Below are positions 1-7,270 of a stretch of 39,393 nt of DNA, piece after piece. Position 1 is the stretch's first letter. The number at the start of each line of letters is the position of its first letter. A model generated the notes under the pieces. It was given only the letters and a program-made list of their open reading frames with translations. It ran no database searches and was not told the origin of the DNA. This DNA comes from Planctomycetaceae bacterium. GTDB lineage: Bacteria > Planctomycetota > Planctomycetia > Planctomycetales > Planctomycetaceae. The stretch spans positions 1-39,393 of the forward strand of contig JAKFUF010000166.1 in NCBI GenBank assembly GCA_021732845.1, written 5' to 3'. The position numbers and the translations under genes are program-made.

Positions 1-10
1 AGCCATCGGT

Positions 11-87
11 CCTGAAGGGGCCGTTCAGCGCTTGCTCCGTCGGCGGCAGGGTTTCCGGAGATTCGGACGTTGAACGCCCCCTTCAGG
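11..87. repeat. Inverted repeat, 20-bp arms
   Basis: The arms at 11-30 and 68-87 are reverse complements with about 18 of 20 positions matching, separated by 37 bases. The core is CCTGAAGGGG against CCCCTTCAGG. There is no T-run after the right arm, so a simple intrinsic terminator is unlikely. Confidence 0.6.
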
Positions 88-149
88 GTCGGCGCCCGTG
101 CGTTTGCCCCATACCCAGGGCGTCGCCCTACAGGCTCATCTGTGATGGC

Positions 150-368
150 CCGCGTCCTTTCGCAGGAGCGAAAGGCGACTTTACGCCGCCCCACCGAGTC
201 CACCTCGGTGGTGAACGGGCCTTTGCACTACGCCGCGCGGACCGCGATCCGACCGATACAACATTGCGTGCAGAGGCCCGAATCCACTGAGACAAGCTCA
301 GCGGGGATGCGGTGTGACACACGCGGCGTAAAGTCGTCTTTTGCTCCCGCAAAAGAACGCGAACGGGT
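150..368. repeat. Pair of inverted REP-like hairpin elements
   Basis: The element at about 150-192 contains a perfect 8-bp hairpin (156-175, stem CCTTTCGC, loop AGGA) followed by GGCGACTTTACGCCGC. The element at about 324-368 is the same sequence in reverse orientation, with an 8-bp hairpin at 337-356 (loop TCCC). The stem has changed on both sides (CGC to TGC, with matching changes), so pairing is kept while sequence drifts. A third, partial copy in the first orientation is at 526-542. Confidence 0.75.
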
Positions 369-525
369 GTCGACTTTCCAAATCGGTTCGACTCGCACAA
401 CAGTGCTGTCCCGCGCCGACCGACGCCCGCCCACCAAACGGCCTAGGAAGGCCATTCTACAGACACCTTCGATTGCGGCGGGCGAGGGCTCACGTCCGTG
501 CGAGCCCTCTGGTGAAGTTCGCTTT

Positions 526-542
526 CTTTCGCGAAGCGAAAG
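526..542 (+). repeat. Third REP-like hairpin
   Basis: A 7-bp stem, CTTTCGC against GCGAAAG, closes a GAA loop. It resembles the hairpin core at 156-175 and has the same orientation. The flanking bases match less well than in the pair at 150-368. Confidence 0.6.
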
Positions 543-831
543 GCATGGCGACGGCACGGACGACGAGGCCGGACGTTTGCACTAAGGATCGTGGCAACAA
601 TAACATGGTGAAGTTGCTTGGGATGGACGCCGATTGAGGGCAGATTCATCAGCCGGCACGCGTTAGCATCCGGTTCGTGGCGTTGGCGTCTTCCGATCAT
701 CCTCCAACCGGGGGCTAAGGCCCGCCGGCTCATTGGCTGTGCGGCTCGTCAAAAATCGACAGTTATTCTTGCCGCGGTCCTAACATGGGGATCAGAGCGA
801 TTTTGTCAGACTGAGCATTCGTGGGTTCGTG

Positions 832-2547
832 ATGAGTGACGAACAGGCCTTCCTGCAGGAAGTGCTGGCGCATCCCGACGACATGGGACCGCGGGGGGTC
901 TTTGCGGACTGGCTCGAAGAACAGGGAGACCCGCGCGGCGAATTCATCCGCGTGCAGTGCGAACTTGGCGAACTGGGTCCGTATGATCCCCGGCGCGGCG
1001 AATTGGAGCGCCGTGAACGAGCCCTGCTGGACGAACACCGCGAGCAGTGGCTCGAACCGATCCGCAGGGTGGTCGACAATCCCCGCTACCGCCGTGGCTT
1101 CGTCGAATCCTTCTCCATCACGCCGCGACGGTTCGTCGAACATGCCACTCAGTTGTTTGAGGTGTGGCCGGTCCGTCGCGTGCAGTTCTTTCCGCTCGAT
1201 GGCCATACCCGCGACCTCGCTCTTTGTCCGCACTTGCGGAAACTCAATGGGCTGAATTTGTACGGGGGGCTGGACGTTCCGCGCGTGCGGTTCGACACGT
1301 TGTTTGCCTCTCCCAATCTGACCGGATTGAAAACACTCGAGCTTTCGGAAGGGCGCACGGGCGACATTCTGCTGCAGGCCGCGGCCCGCGCCCGGGGCCT
1401 CTCAAGTGTCGAAACTCTGCAGATTGGCCGGGCGGGGTTGCCAGGGATCACCGCACTGGCGACGGCGAGTTCTCTTCCCCAACTGAAGAACTTGACGCTG
1501 CGACACGCGCAGTTCACGCTTCCCGCCTTGACTGGACTGCTCGAGACTCCCTCTCTGGCCGGCGTCCAGGCGCTGGATTTGCAGTACAGTCCACTCACGC
1601 CGGTGCTGGCGCGAGTGCTGGGTGCGGCGGCGGTGACCCGGCAACTGAAAGCACTCGATTTGAGCCACTGCGGACTGGGGTTCGCCGGGATTGAAACCTG
1701 GCGGACAACCGCGGAATTCCCCAGGCTCAGCCGGTTGTCGCTGACGGCCGATGGAATTGGCGATGCGGGGCTGCAGGGTCTGTTTCGTGGCTCGGACTGG
1801 TGTGCCCGCAGTCTGACCCAGTTGCACCTGTCCGGAAACACCCTCCACGATGTTTCCGCGAAACGCCTGGCGGCCTGCCGCTCTTTCACGGCGTTGCAGG
1901 AACTGGACTTGTCGCAGAATCAGTTGACGGCCGATGGTGCCATGCGGCTTGTTCAGGATCCCGCATGGACACGGCTGCAATCGTTGAATCTGTCCGACAA
2001 TCCCCTGGGAACAGAAGGCGTGGGATTGCTGACGGGCGAGTCTGGATGTCCCGATCTGCTGTGGCTCAATCTGGCAAATTGCGGCCTGGCGATGGGCGCG
2101 ATTCGTCTCACTGCACGCCACGAGCCACTGAAATTGCAGCAGCTCAATCTGAGCGGGAACGGGCTGGAGGACATTGGCATGCAGGGATTGTCGCTGGCCG
2201 ACTGCCTGCGGGGCGTGACCACGCTGGACCTGAGCAACAACCGCATCGGCGATGACGGTGCGCGGGGGCTGGCGGAGGCCGCGTGGCTGGAAGGCGTGGC
2301 TTCGTTGAACCTCGGCCGCAACCGGATCGGTCCGGCTGGAATCCGTTCGCTGGCGCTGTCGCCGCGTCTGGGGCGGGTGCAGGCATTGATTCTCGATGAC
2401 AACCCGATTGGGGCACGGGGTGCCAAAGCGCTGGCGGAATCCCCCAACTGCCGCGGCCTGTTGTTTCTGAGCGTCAATGGATGCGAAATCCCCGACCGCG
2501 ACCGCGCGCCGCTCATTGAGCGGTTTGGCAGCCGGGTGGTCTTCTGA
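832..2547 (+). CDS. Leucine-rich repeat protein with TIGR02996-type N-terminus
   Basis: The first ~50 residues (DEQAFLQEV, then FADWLEEQGDPRGEFIR) match the repeat-companion domain named TIGR02996, which is expanded in Planctomycetes. Residues from about 100 to the end are ribonuclease-inhibitor-like leucine-rich repeats, with units such as LQELDLSQNQLTADGAMRL and TLDLSNNRIGDDGARGLAE at 27-30 residue spacing. No signal peptide or membrane segment is visible, so a cytoplasmic protein-interaction role is likely; the partner is unknown. GTG at 829 directly precedes ATG at 832; I chose the ATG. There is no clear ribosome-binding site. The gene runs convergently towards corA with about 60 bases between stops. 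The family assignment is strong, the function unknown. Confidence 0.9.
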   Translation: MSDEQAFLQEVLAHPDDMGPRGVFADWLEEQGDPRGEFIRVQCELGELGPYDPRRGELERRERALLDEHREQWLEPIRRVVDNPRYRRGFVESFSITPRRFVEHATQLFEVWPVRRVQFFPLDGHTRDLALCPHLRKLNGLNLYGGLDVPRVRFDTLFASPNLTGLKTLELSEGRTGDILLQAAARARGLSSVETLQIGRAGLPGITALATASSLPQLKNLTLRHAQFTLPALTGLLETPSLAGVQALDLQYSPLTPVLARVLGAAAVTRQLKALDLSHCGLGFAGIETWRTTAEFPRLSRLSLTADGIGDAGLQGLFRGSDWCARSLTQLHLSGNTLHDVSAKRLAACRSFTALQELDLSQNQLTADGAMRLVQDPAWTRLQSLNLSDNPLGTEGVGLLTGESGCPDLLWLNLANCGLAMGAIRLTARHEPLKLQQLNLSGNGLEDIGMQGLSLADCLRGVTTLDLSNNRIGDDGARGLAEAAWLEGVASLNLGRNRIGPAGIRSLALSPRLGRVQALILDDNPIGARGAKALAESPNCRGLLFLSVNGCEIPDRDRAPLIERFGSRVVF

Positions 2548-2607
2548 CGAGACGAGATGCGCGGCGCAGGGTGTTGTTGGCAAGGAAGGCTCGCGGGCAA
2601 GCGGACT

Positions 2608-3717
2608 CTACCTCCTGCCGAAAATCCACCCGCGCCGCCAGAAGAACAGGAGCTGTCCGATGGATATGAGGACCATCACCAGGAGGCACGCGGGATAACC
2701 GTAGCGCCACTTCAGTTCGGGCATGTTTAAGGGCGCAGATGTGTCAAAATTCATGCCATAAATTCCGACGACGAATGTCAGCGGAATGAACAGCGTCGAC
2801 ATCACGGTCAGCACCTTCATGATCTCGTTCATGCGGTTGCTGACGCTGGAGAGGTACAAGTCCATCAGGTCCGAGCAGACTTCGCGGCAAGTTTCCACGA
2901 GATCCATGAGCCGCATGGCGTGGTCATGGCAGTCCCGCAGATAAACGCGGGTTTCGTCGGTGATGAGCGGTATCGGGTCGCGGATCAGCGCATTGACCGC
3001 TTCACGCTGGGGCCAGAGGTTTCTGCGCAACAGCAGCAGCTCGCGTTTTGCCTGATGAATTTCAGCGATCATGGACTGCGCCGGACGCCCGAGGATGGCG
3101 TCCTCGAGATCTTCGAGACGCTCCCCATAGCGTTCCACCACCGGAAAGTAGTGATCGATCACGGCATCAAGCATGGCGTAGGCGAGATGATCGGGTCCAC
3201 AGACGCGGATGTGACTGTTGTCGCGCCGGACGCGCTCACGCACCGGGTTGAGCACATCGCCCTCCAGCCCCTGCTGAAACGACAGCACGAACCCCGGCCC
3301 CAGAAACATGCTGAGCTGTTCGGATTCGAGGTGGCACCGGCCGTCCTGCTCCTTGAGCGTGACCATGTGCGTCACGATGAAGAGCTGGTCGCCGTAGACC
3401 TCGACTTTCGCCCGCTGGTGCAGGTTCACCACATCTTCCAGGGCCAATGGGTGCAGGTGGAACAGCCGGCCCAATTCCTGCAGCACGGTGAGATCACCCA
3501 ACCCCTCGACGTTCACCCATGTCACGGGGAACTTCGTCAGGTACTCCGAGATCTGGCTGACGGGCAGATCCTTGAGATCCACCTGCTGGTGTGGACCGTA
3601 GGCCAGAAGCTCGACCTTGCTGACCGGGGCATTTGGGTCGACGACCAATGTCCCCGGTGCTGCGCCGGGAATCTTCCGAGACTGCAGTGCCCGCCTTCGC
3701 TTCCGGGATGTGGACAT
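2608..3717 (-). CDS. corA: CorA-family magnesium/divalent cation transporter
   Basis: The 369-residue protein has the CorA layout: a large N-terminal cytoplasmic domain, a long helical region, and two C-terminal membrane segments at about 300-319 and 339-358. The signature Y-G-M-N, which forms the selectivity filter, follows the first membrane segment at about 320-323. The C-terminus is short and basic, as is usual for the family. CorA proteins form pentameric inner-membrane channels for Mg2+ and, in some members, Co2+ or Ni2+. The sequence alone does not say which ion. The gene appears monocistronic, convergent with the LRR gene on one side and followed upstream by about 300 bases without a gene. 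Confidence 0.95.
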   Translation of the reverse strand: MSTSRKRRRALQSRKIPGAAPGTLVVDPNAPVSKVELLAYGPHQQVDLKDLPVSQISEYLTKFPVTWVNVEGLGDLTVLQELGRLFHLHPLALEDVVNLHQRAKVEVYGDQLFIVTHMVTLKEQDGRCHLESEQLSMFLGPGFVLSFQQGLEGDVLNPVRERVRRDNSHIRVCGPDHLAYAMLDAVIDHYFPVVERYGERLEDLEDAILGRPAQSMIAEIHQAKRELLLLRRNLWPQREAVNALIRDPIPLITDETRVYLRDCHDHAMRLMDLVETCREVCSDLMDLYLSSVSNRMNEIMKVLTVMSTLFIPLTFVVGIYGMNFDTSAPLNMPELKWRYGYPACLLVMVLISIGQLLFFWRRGWIFGRR

Positions 3718-4021
3718 CGCTCACCAGTGAAGAGCACGAGATTTTCGGTCGGTAGTGTAGTGGCAGCCGACCGTCAAATCATCAGTGCGGCTTCGTGACG
3801 ACAACATCAGGTGGGTCGTGCCGCCACCTGTCACCCTGCGGGGAACGCGTTCAACGGCAGACGCGACCGCGAATGATCAATCCCCAGTCACTGAAAACCA
3901 TCGCTCCAAATTGCATCGACAGCGTGGACACCGACGAACCGGTCACAAACCCTACGATCAAATAGATCCCGCACTTCGGACACCTTGGGACGGACTGACC
4001 AGGTGGTGGGTGCGCCGTCGA
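3718..4021. other. Intergenic region, possible eroded minus-strand coding
   Basis: No supported gene. On the minus strand two frames stay open for 150 or more bases after the stop of the 4022-4429 gene. One, reading on in the same frame past the TGA, contains a CPKCG zinc-ribbon-like motif. These may be chance open frames in GC-rich DNA or decayed sequence. A small inverted repeat with ends AGGTGG and CCACCT lies near 3810-3830. The region contains the corA upstream sequence. Confidence 0.4.
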
Positions 4022-4429
4022 TCAATTGGCACTCATTGCTGCCGGCGTCGTAATCGGCGGATAAATATAGGCTCCATCAATGGCGACCCCACCGATCGAA
4101 GATCCGTTGAAGCGTGTGGGATGTTTAATTGGATAGAGGGTTTGAACTTCGATGACCTGGCTGGCCAACCGGTTATTGGAGTTCACCAATTTGATGCGGA
4201 ACGGATCAAGCCACAGGTTCTTGGCCTTCTCGGCAACGTTGAGCACTTCTCTGTACTTGTCACGAAGATTGCTGTCGTTGACCGCCTTTGAGGCTACATA
4301 GAGATACCAACTGGGCGAGTCGGCTTCATTCATCCAAAACGCTGCATCGACCGGAACGGATTTGTTGAAGGCTTCAAGGAATGCACTCCCGGCATCAAGC
4401 TGCTCGTTCACCAGTACTGCTTGATCCAT
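4022..4429 (-). CDS. Conserved partner of HEPN protein, copy 1 (unknown function)
   Basis: This 135-residue protein is clearly homologous to the first ~130 residues of the product at 12994-13650. Shared features in order are an M-D-Q start, VEAG/LDAG then FL..F.KS.P (about 8-27), an AFW motif (about 30-32), LYVAS (about 43-47), Y.EVL..A (about 58-65), DPF..KL (about 74-80) and a C-terminal YIYP-like strand. No catalytic motif is recognisable; in particular there is no nucleotidyltransferase GS...D.D signature of MNT antitoxins. The start codon lies inside the end of the HEPN gene, with a 22-nt overlap, so the two are probably translationally coupled. This copy ends where copy 2 continues with about 80 more residues. 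From memory, this short form resembles a widespread uncharacterised family. The function is unknown. Confidence 0.8.
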   Translation of the reverse strand: MDQAVLVNEQLDAGSAFLEAFNKSVPVDAAFWMNEADSPSWYLYVASKAVNDSNLRDKYREVLNVAEKAKNLWLDPFRIKLVNSNNRLASQVIEVQTLYPIKHPTRFNGSSIGGVAIDGAYIYPPITTPAAMSAN

Positions 4430-4827
4430 GGAAGCACTCCGCTCGTTGTGTCTGTGATCGCATTGAACAACAATTCAGCCTTGATCTGTGCCCATACCTG
4501 ATAACGGGATGACTCGTTCCAGTCTTTGACCATCATCCAATTATCCTCCAACTGTGGATCTGTCGCAATTGCCGCCTTTCGTGCCGGTTCGATACCGGCC
4601 AATCCGGCGAGATCCAAAAGATCGTGCGTCCAGCATTTTTCCGCGAACTTCTTCTCCTCAAAGATCACTCCAGTTTGCTCGATCCTCCGCAAAATGCAGG
4701 CTTTCAAGGCACACTCCACCGAATAGCCGGCGATGTAGTATGCACCAGACCAACAGGCTGCCGCCAAGAGCGTGGTTGCGTCACGCAATCGTTCGTCGGA
4801 GAGAGATTGAAATTCTGCTCGATTCAA
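4408..4827 (-). CDS. HEPN-domain protein, copy 1
   Basis: The 139-residue, all-helical protein has the HEPN pattern: ERLRDA..LL (about 12-21), then GAYYIAGYSVECALKA (about 28-43), WTHDL (66-70), and WNESSRY (103-109). The closing motif is PWIK.YW. Many HEPN proteins are RNases that use RX4-6H. Here the only histidine is His68 in WTHD, and no RX4-6H motif follows Arg108, so activity of that type is doubtful. The gene starts 51 bases downstream of the rny stop on the same strand and overlaps its partner gene (4022-4429) by 22 nt. It is a paralogue of 13629-14057 with the same overlap. Base composition looks slightly lower in GC than the neighbours. The likely role is one half of a two-gene module, perhaps toxin-antitoxin-like or RNA-binding; that is inference. 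Confidence 0.88.
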   Translation of the reverse strand: MNRAEFQSLSDERLRDATTLLAAACWSGAYYIAGYSVECALKACILRRIEQTGVIFEEKKFAEKCWTHDLLDLAGLAGIEPARKAAIATDPQLEDNWMMVKDWNESSRYQVWAQIKAELLFNAITDTTSGVLPWIKQYW

Positions 4828-4878
4828 ATGGTTTTCCTCTCGCAGTGGTCATCGCACGGTGATTCTCCCACCCCGCCG

Positions 4879-6429
4879 CTACCGCGCGTAATCCACCGTC
4901 CGAATCTCCCTGAGCACGCTGACCTTGATCTCTCCCGGGTAGGTCAGCGTCTCTTCGATGGCTTTGGCGAGGTCGCGGCAGAGGCGGGCGGCTTCGCGGT
5001 CGCTGACCTGGCGGGAATCGACGACGACGCGGACTTCGCGGCCGGCCTGCACGGCGTAGGCTTGGTCGACACCGGGGAAGCCACAGGCAAGGGCCTCGAG
5101 TTCTTCCAATCGCTTGACGTATTTTTCCAGCGTCTCGCGGCGAGCGCCGGGACGGGCCGCGGAAATGGCATCGGCGGAGGCGACCAGCACGGTATAGATG
5201 TAGTCGACGCGGATGTCGTCGTGGTGGCCGGCGGCGGCATGGACGACTTCCGCCCCTTCGCCATAGCGCTTCAACAGTTCTGCCCCAACGGCCGGGTGCC
5301 CGCCTTCCATTTCGTGGTCGGCCGCCTTGCCAATGTCATGCAGGAACCCGCAGCGGCGGGCGAGTGACCCGTCCAACCCCAGTTGCTCGGCCAGGAGCCC
5401 GGTGAGGTACGAGACCTCGATCGAGTGCCGTAGCACATTCTGGCTGTAGCTCGTGCGGAAGCTGAGCCGCCCCATCAGGTCGATCAGCTTGTCGTGCAGG
5501 CCGTGAATTCCCGCTTCTTGAGCCGCCTCTTTGCCCTGCTGGCGGATGTGGAGTTCCATCTCCTTTTGTGTTTCGGTGACGATTTCTTCGATGCGGGACG
5601 GATGAATCCGACCGTCCTGGATCAGCTTGATCATCGCCAGCTTGGCGGTCTCGCGGCGGACGCTGTCAAACGCCGAAACGATGACCACGCCCGGCGTATC
5701 GTCGACAATCACGTCGACGCCGGTCGCCTTCTCGAAGGCGCGAATGTTGCGGCCTTCACGGCCGATGATCCGGCCCTTCATCTCGTCATTCGGGATGTCG
5801 ACGGACGAAACCGTCGTCTCAGACGCGTGGCTGCCGGCGTACCGCTGCACGGCCATCCCGATGACTTCGCGGGCCAGCTTGTCACAGTTGGCCTTCAACT
5901 CGGCCTGGTGCTTCAGGATGACCGCACCGGTTTCGTTCTTCAGTTCCTGACCGAGGCGGCTAAGGAGCACATCCTGCGCGGACGCGGGGCTCATGCCGCT
6001 GATCTTGTAGAGCTGATCCTGCTGCTGCTTCAAGACCTTCTGCAGTTCGGCATCGCGGGCTTCGAGCTGTTCGCCGCGTTCGGCCAGCTTCCGCTGCGTG
6101 CCTTCGAGGAGCCGCTCCTTCTTGGCGATGTCCTGAATCTGCTCTTCGATGCCTGTCTCGCGGCGGTCGAGACGACGCTCCTGCTCGCGCAGGTCGTCAC
6201 GGATCCGCTGATGTTCTTCCTTGAGTTCCTTGTGCCGCTTGGCGACCTCTTCCTTGCCGGCATCCTCCTGGGCTTTTCGCAGTGTGGCGGCGTCCAAATG
6301 AGCCTGTGCCAGGAGTTCGTCCCGGCCTTTATAGGCACTCCCCAGGCGCAGCCGGTCCGCGATGAACCCCACACCGAGGCCGGCGGCGAGCGCAAGAAAT
6401 ACCATCAACAAACACAGCTCGGTCCCCAT
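4879..6429 (-). CDS. rny: Ribonuclease Y
   Basis: The 516-residue protein has the full RNase Y order: an N-terminal membrane anchor (about 5-24), a long charged coiled coil (about 35-145), a KH RNA-binding domain with GRIIGREG at 219-226, and an HD phosphohydrolase domain with the metal-binding His-Asp pair in LHDIGKA at about 364-365. RNase Y is a membrane-associated endoribonuclease that initiates mRNA decay. Length and motifs are normal, and ATG at 6429 gives the expected anchor. The HEPN/partner pair lies 51 bases downstream on the same strand, so read-through transcription is possible. Upstream is an unclear region (6430-7270). Confidence 0.97.
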   Translation of the reverse strand: MGTELCLLMVFLALAAGLGVGFIADRLRLGSAYKGRDELLAQAHLDAATLRKAQEDAGKEEVAKRHKELKEEHQRIRDDLREQERRLDRRETGIEEQIQDIAKKERLLEGTQRKLAERGEQLEARDAELQKVLKQQQDQLYKISGMSPASAQDVLLSRLGQELKNETGAVILKHQAELKANCDKLAREVIGMAVQRYAGSHASETTVSSVDIPNDEMKGRIIGREGRNIRAFEKATGVDVIVDDTPGVVIVSAFDSVRRETAKLAMIKLIQDGRIHPSRIEEIVTETQKEMELHIRQQGKEAAQEAGIHGLHDKLIDLMGRLSFRTSYSQNVLRHSIEVSYLTGLLAEQLGLDGSLARRCGFLHDIGKAADHEMEGGHPAVGAELLKRYGEGAEVVHAAAGHHDDIRVDYIYTVLVASADAISAARPGARRETLEKYVKRLEELEALACGFPGVDQAYAVQAGREVRVVVDSRQVSDREAARLCRDLAKAIEETLTYPGEIKVSVLREIRTVDYAR

Positions 6430-7270
6430 CAGTCACCCTCCCCTGCAATGTGCTTAGCTGGGACCAGGCGACCGGCGCGGAGGCGGAGCCTCCCTGTTCA
6501 AGCTGAACGTCATCAGGCCGAGCGGACTCGGGCTGACCGGGTTCAGGTTGGACTGATCCAGAAGACACTGGACCAGGGAATTTGCGGCCGGTGTGAGAGC
6601 CGTAGTGAAGAAGGTTGGAACGGCGTGCCGAAGGCGAAGATGCAGCGTGCGCGTCGCCGGGGCGATGCGCACGCGACTGGCGTTCTCCACAACAATTGTG
6701 CCTGAGCCTGCAGTTGCCCCCAACCAGCGACACGAAACCAGGCGCTTCCACCTGGGCGGCATCGGTTGGCCGCTGGAAAGAGGCATGTCCCCTTCGCAAC
6801 GGTTCCTGCAGGATCTTCAGCACGAATTGCAGTGCTGCCATGATCCAGATTTGCATGATTCAGTCCTGCACACGCTAACGAACTGCCTTGCTGAATTGAC
6901 ATCTTTGGTGTGACAACAGGCTCGGCACAACGTCTCCGTTGACCGCCGTTCCGTTGGACATCCTTCGATCGTCACCCCAGCCTTCTTCAGTCGACCTGCC
7001 TGAAGTCCCATGAAATTCACGGAAAAACAACTCTGGGAACGAATAGAATTCGCCCCCACGCCTGTCATTTCGGACAACGCTTCCACTCCCGAAATGTCGC
7101 GGGTACACCAGGAAATGACTGGAATGGCAGCGCAGATGGTCAGAAATGAGCAACCGCCATCCTACCAGTATCCCTTGCCGGGTCAACTCAGACAGATTTT
7201 TGCAACCCGAATTTTTGACACTTTCAGCAAGCGATCACGGTGCGGCGATGCCGAATGACGTGGCTGGTGC
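6430..7270. other. 840-base region with no secure gene
   Basis: Two minus-strand frames overlap here: 6454-6786 (listed separately with low confidence) and 6329-6856, which would run about 100 bases into rny. The frame of 6329-6856 looks protein-like at its N-terminus (6856 down to about 6700) and the other frame looks better nearer rny, as if one short gene had been frameshifted. From about 6900 to 7270 I see nothing recognisable. Promoters for rny should lie here. Confidence 0.4.
6454..6786 (-). CDS. Possible small hypothetical protein upstream of rny
   Basis: A 110-residue frame ends 24 bases before the rny start and would be co-transcribed with it. Third codon positions are GC-rich in its second half, as in neighbouring genes, and the C-terminus is Pro/Ser/Arg-rich. 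I recognise no domain. The competing frame 6329-6856 covers the same bases, so one or both are artefacts, or this is the remnant of a frameshifted gene. Confidence 0.22.
   Translation of the reverse strand: MPLSSGQPMPPRWKRLVSCRWLGATAGSGTIVVENASRVRIAPATRTLHLRLRHAVPTFFTTALTPAANSLVQCLLDQSNLNPVSPSPLGLMTFSLNREAPPPRRSPGPS

Larger units (their letters stand above)
1..828. other. Gene-free repeat-rich region
   Basis: I see no convincing gene here. The open frames (for example 70-585 on the plus strand and 128-400 on the minus strand) are low-complexity, rich in Arg, Ser and Pro, overlap one another, and cross the hairpin repeats listed separately. The region reads as intergenic DNA with several copies of REP-like elements. 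Any upstream gene lies outside the window. The first clear gene begins at 832. Confidence 0.6.

Noticed and set aside
1402-2583. 393-residue minus-strand frame
   Set aside because: Antisense shadow of the LRR gene; its periodic Gln/Arg pattern only mirrors the leucine repeats.
4022-4827. Classical HEPN/MNT toxin-antitoxin system
   Set aside because: The partner has no nucleotidyltransferase motif and the HEPN protein has no RX4-6H motif, so the label would be misleading.
5494-6705. 403-residue plus-strand frame
   Set aside because: Antisense to rny; Leu-rich without membrane topology or motifs.
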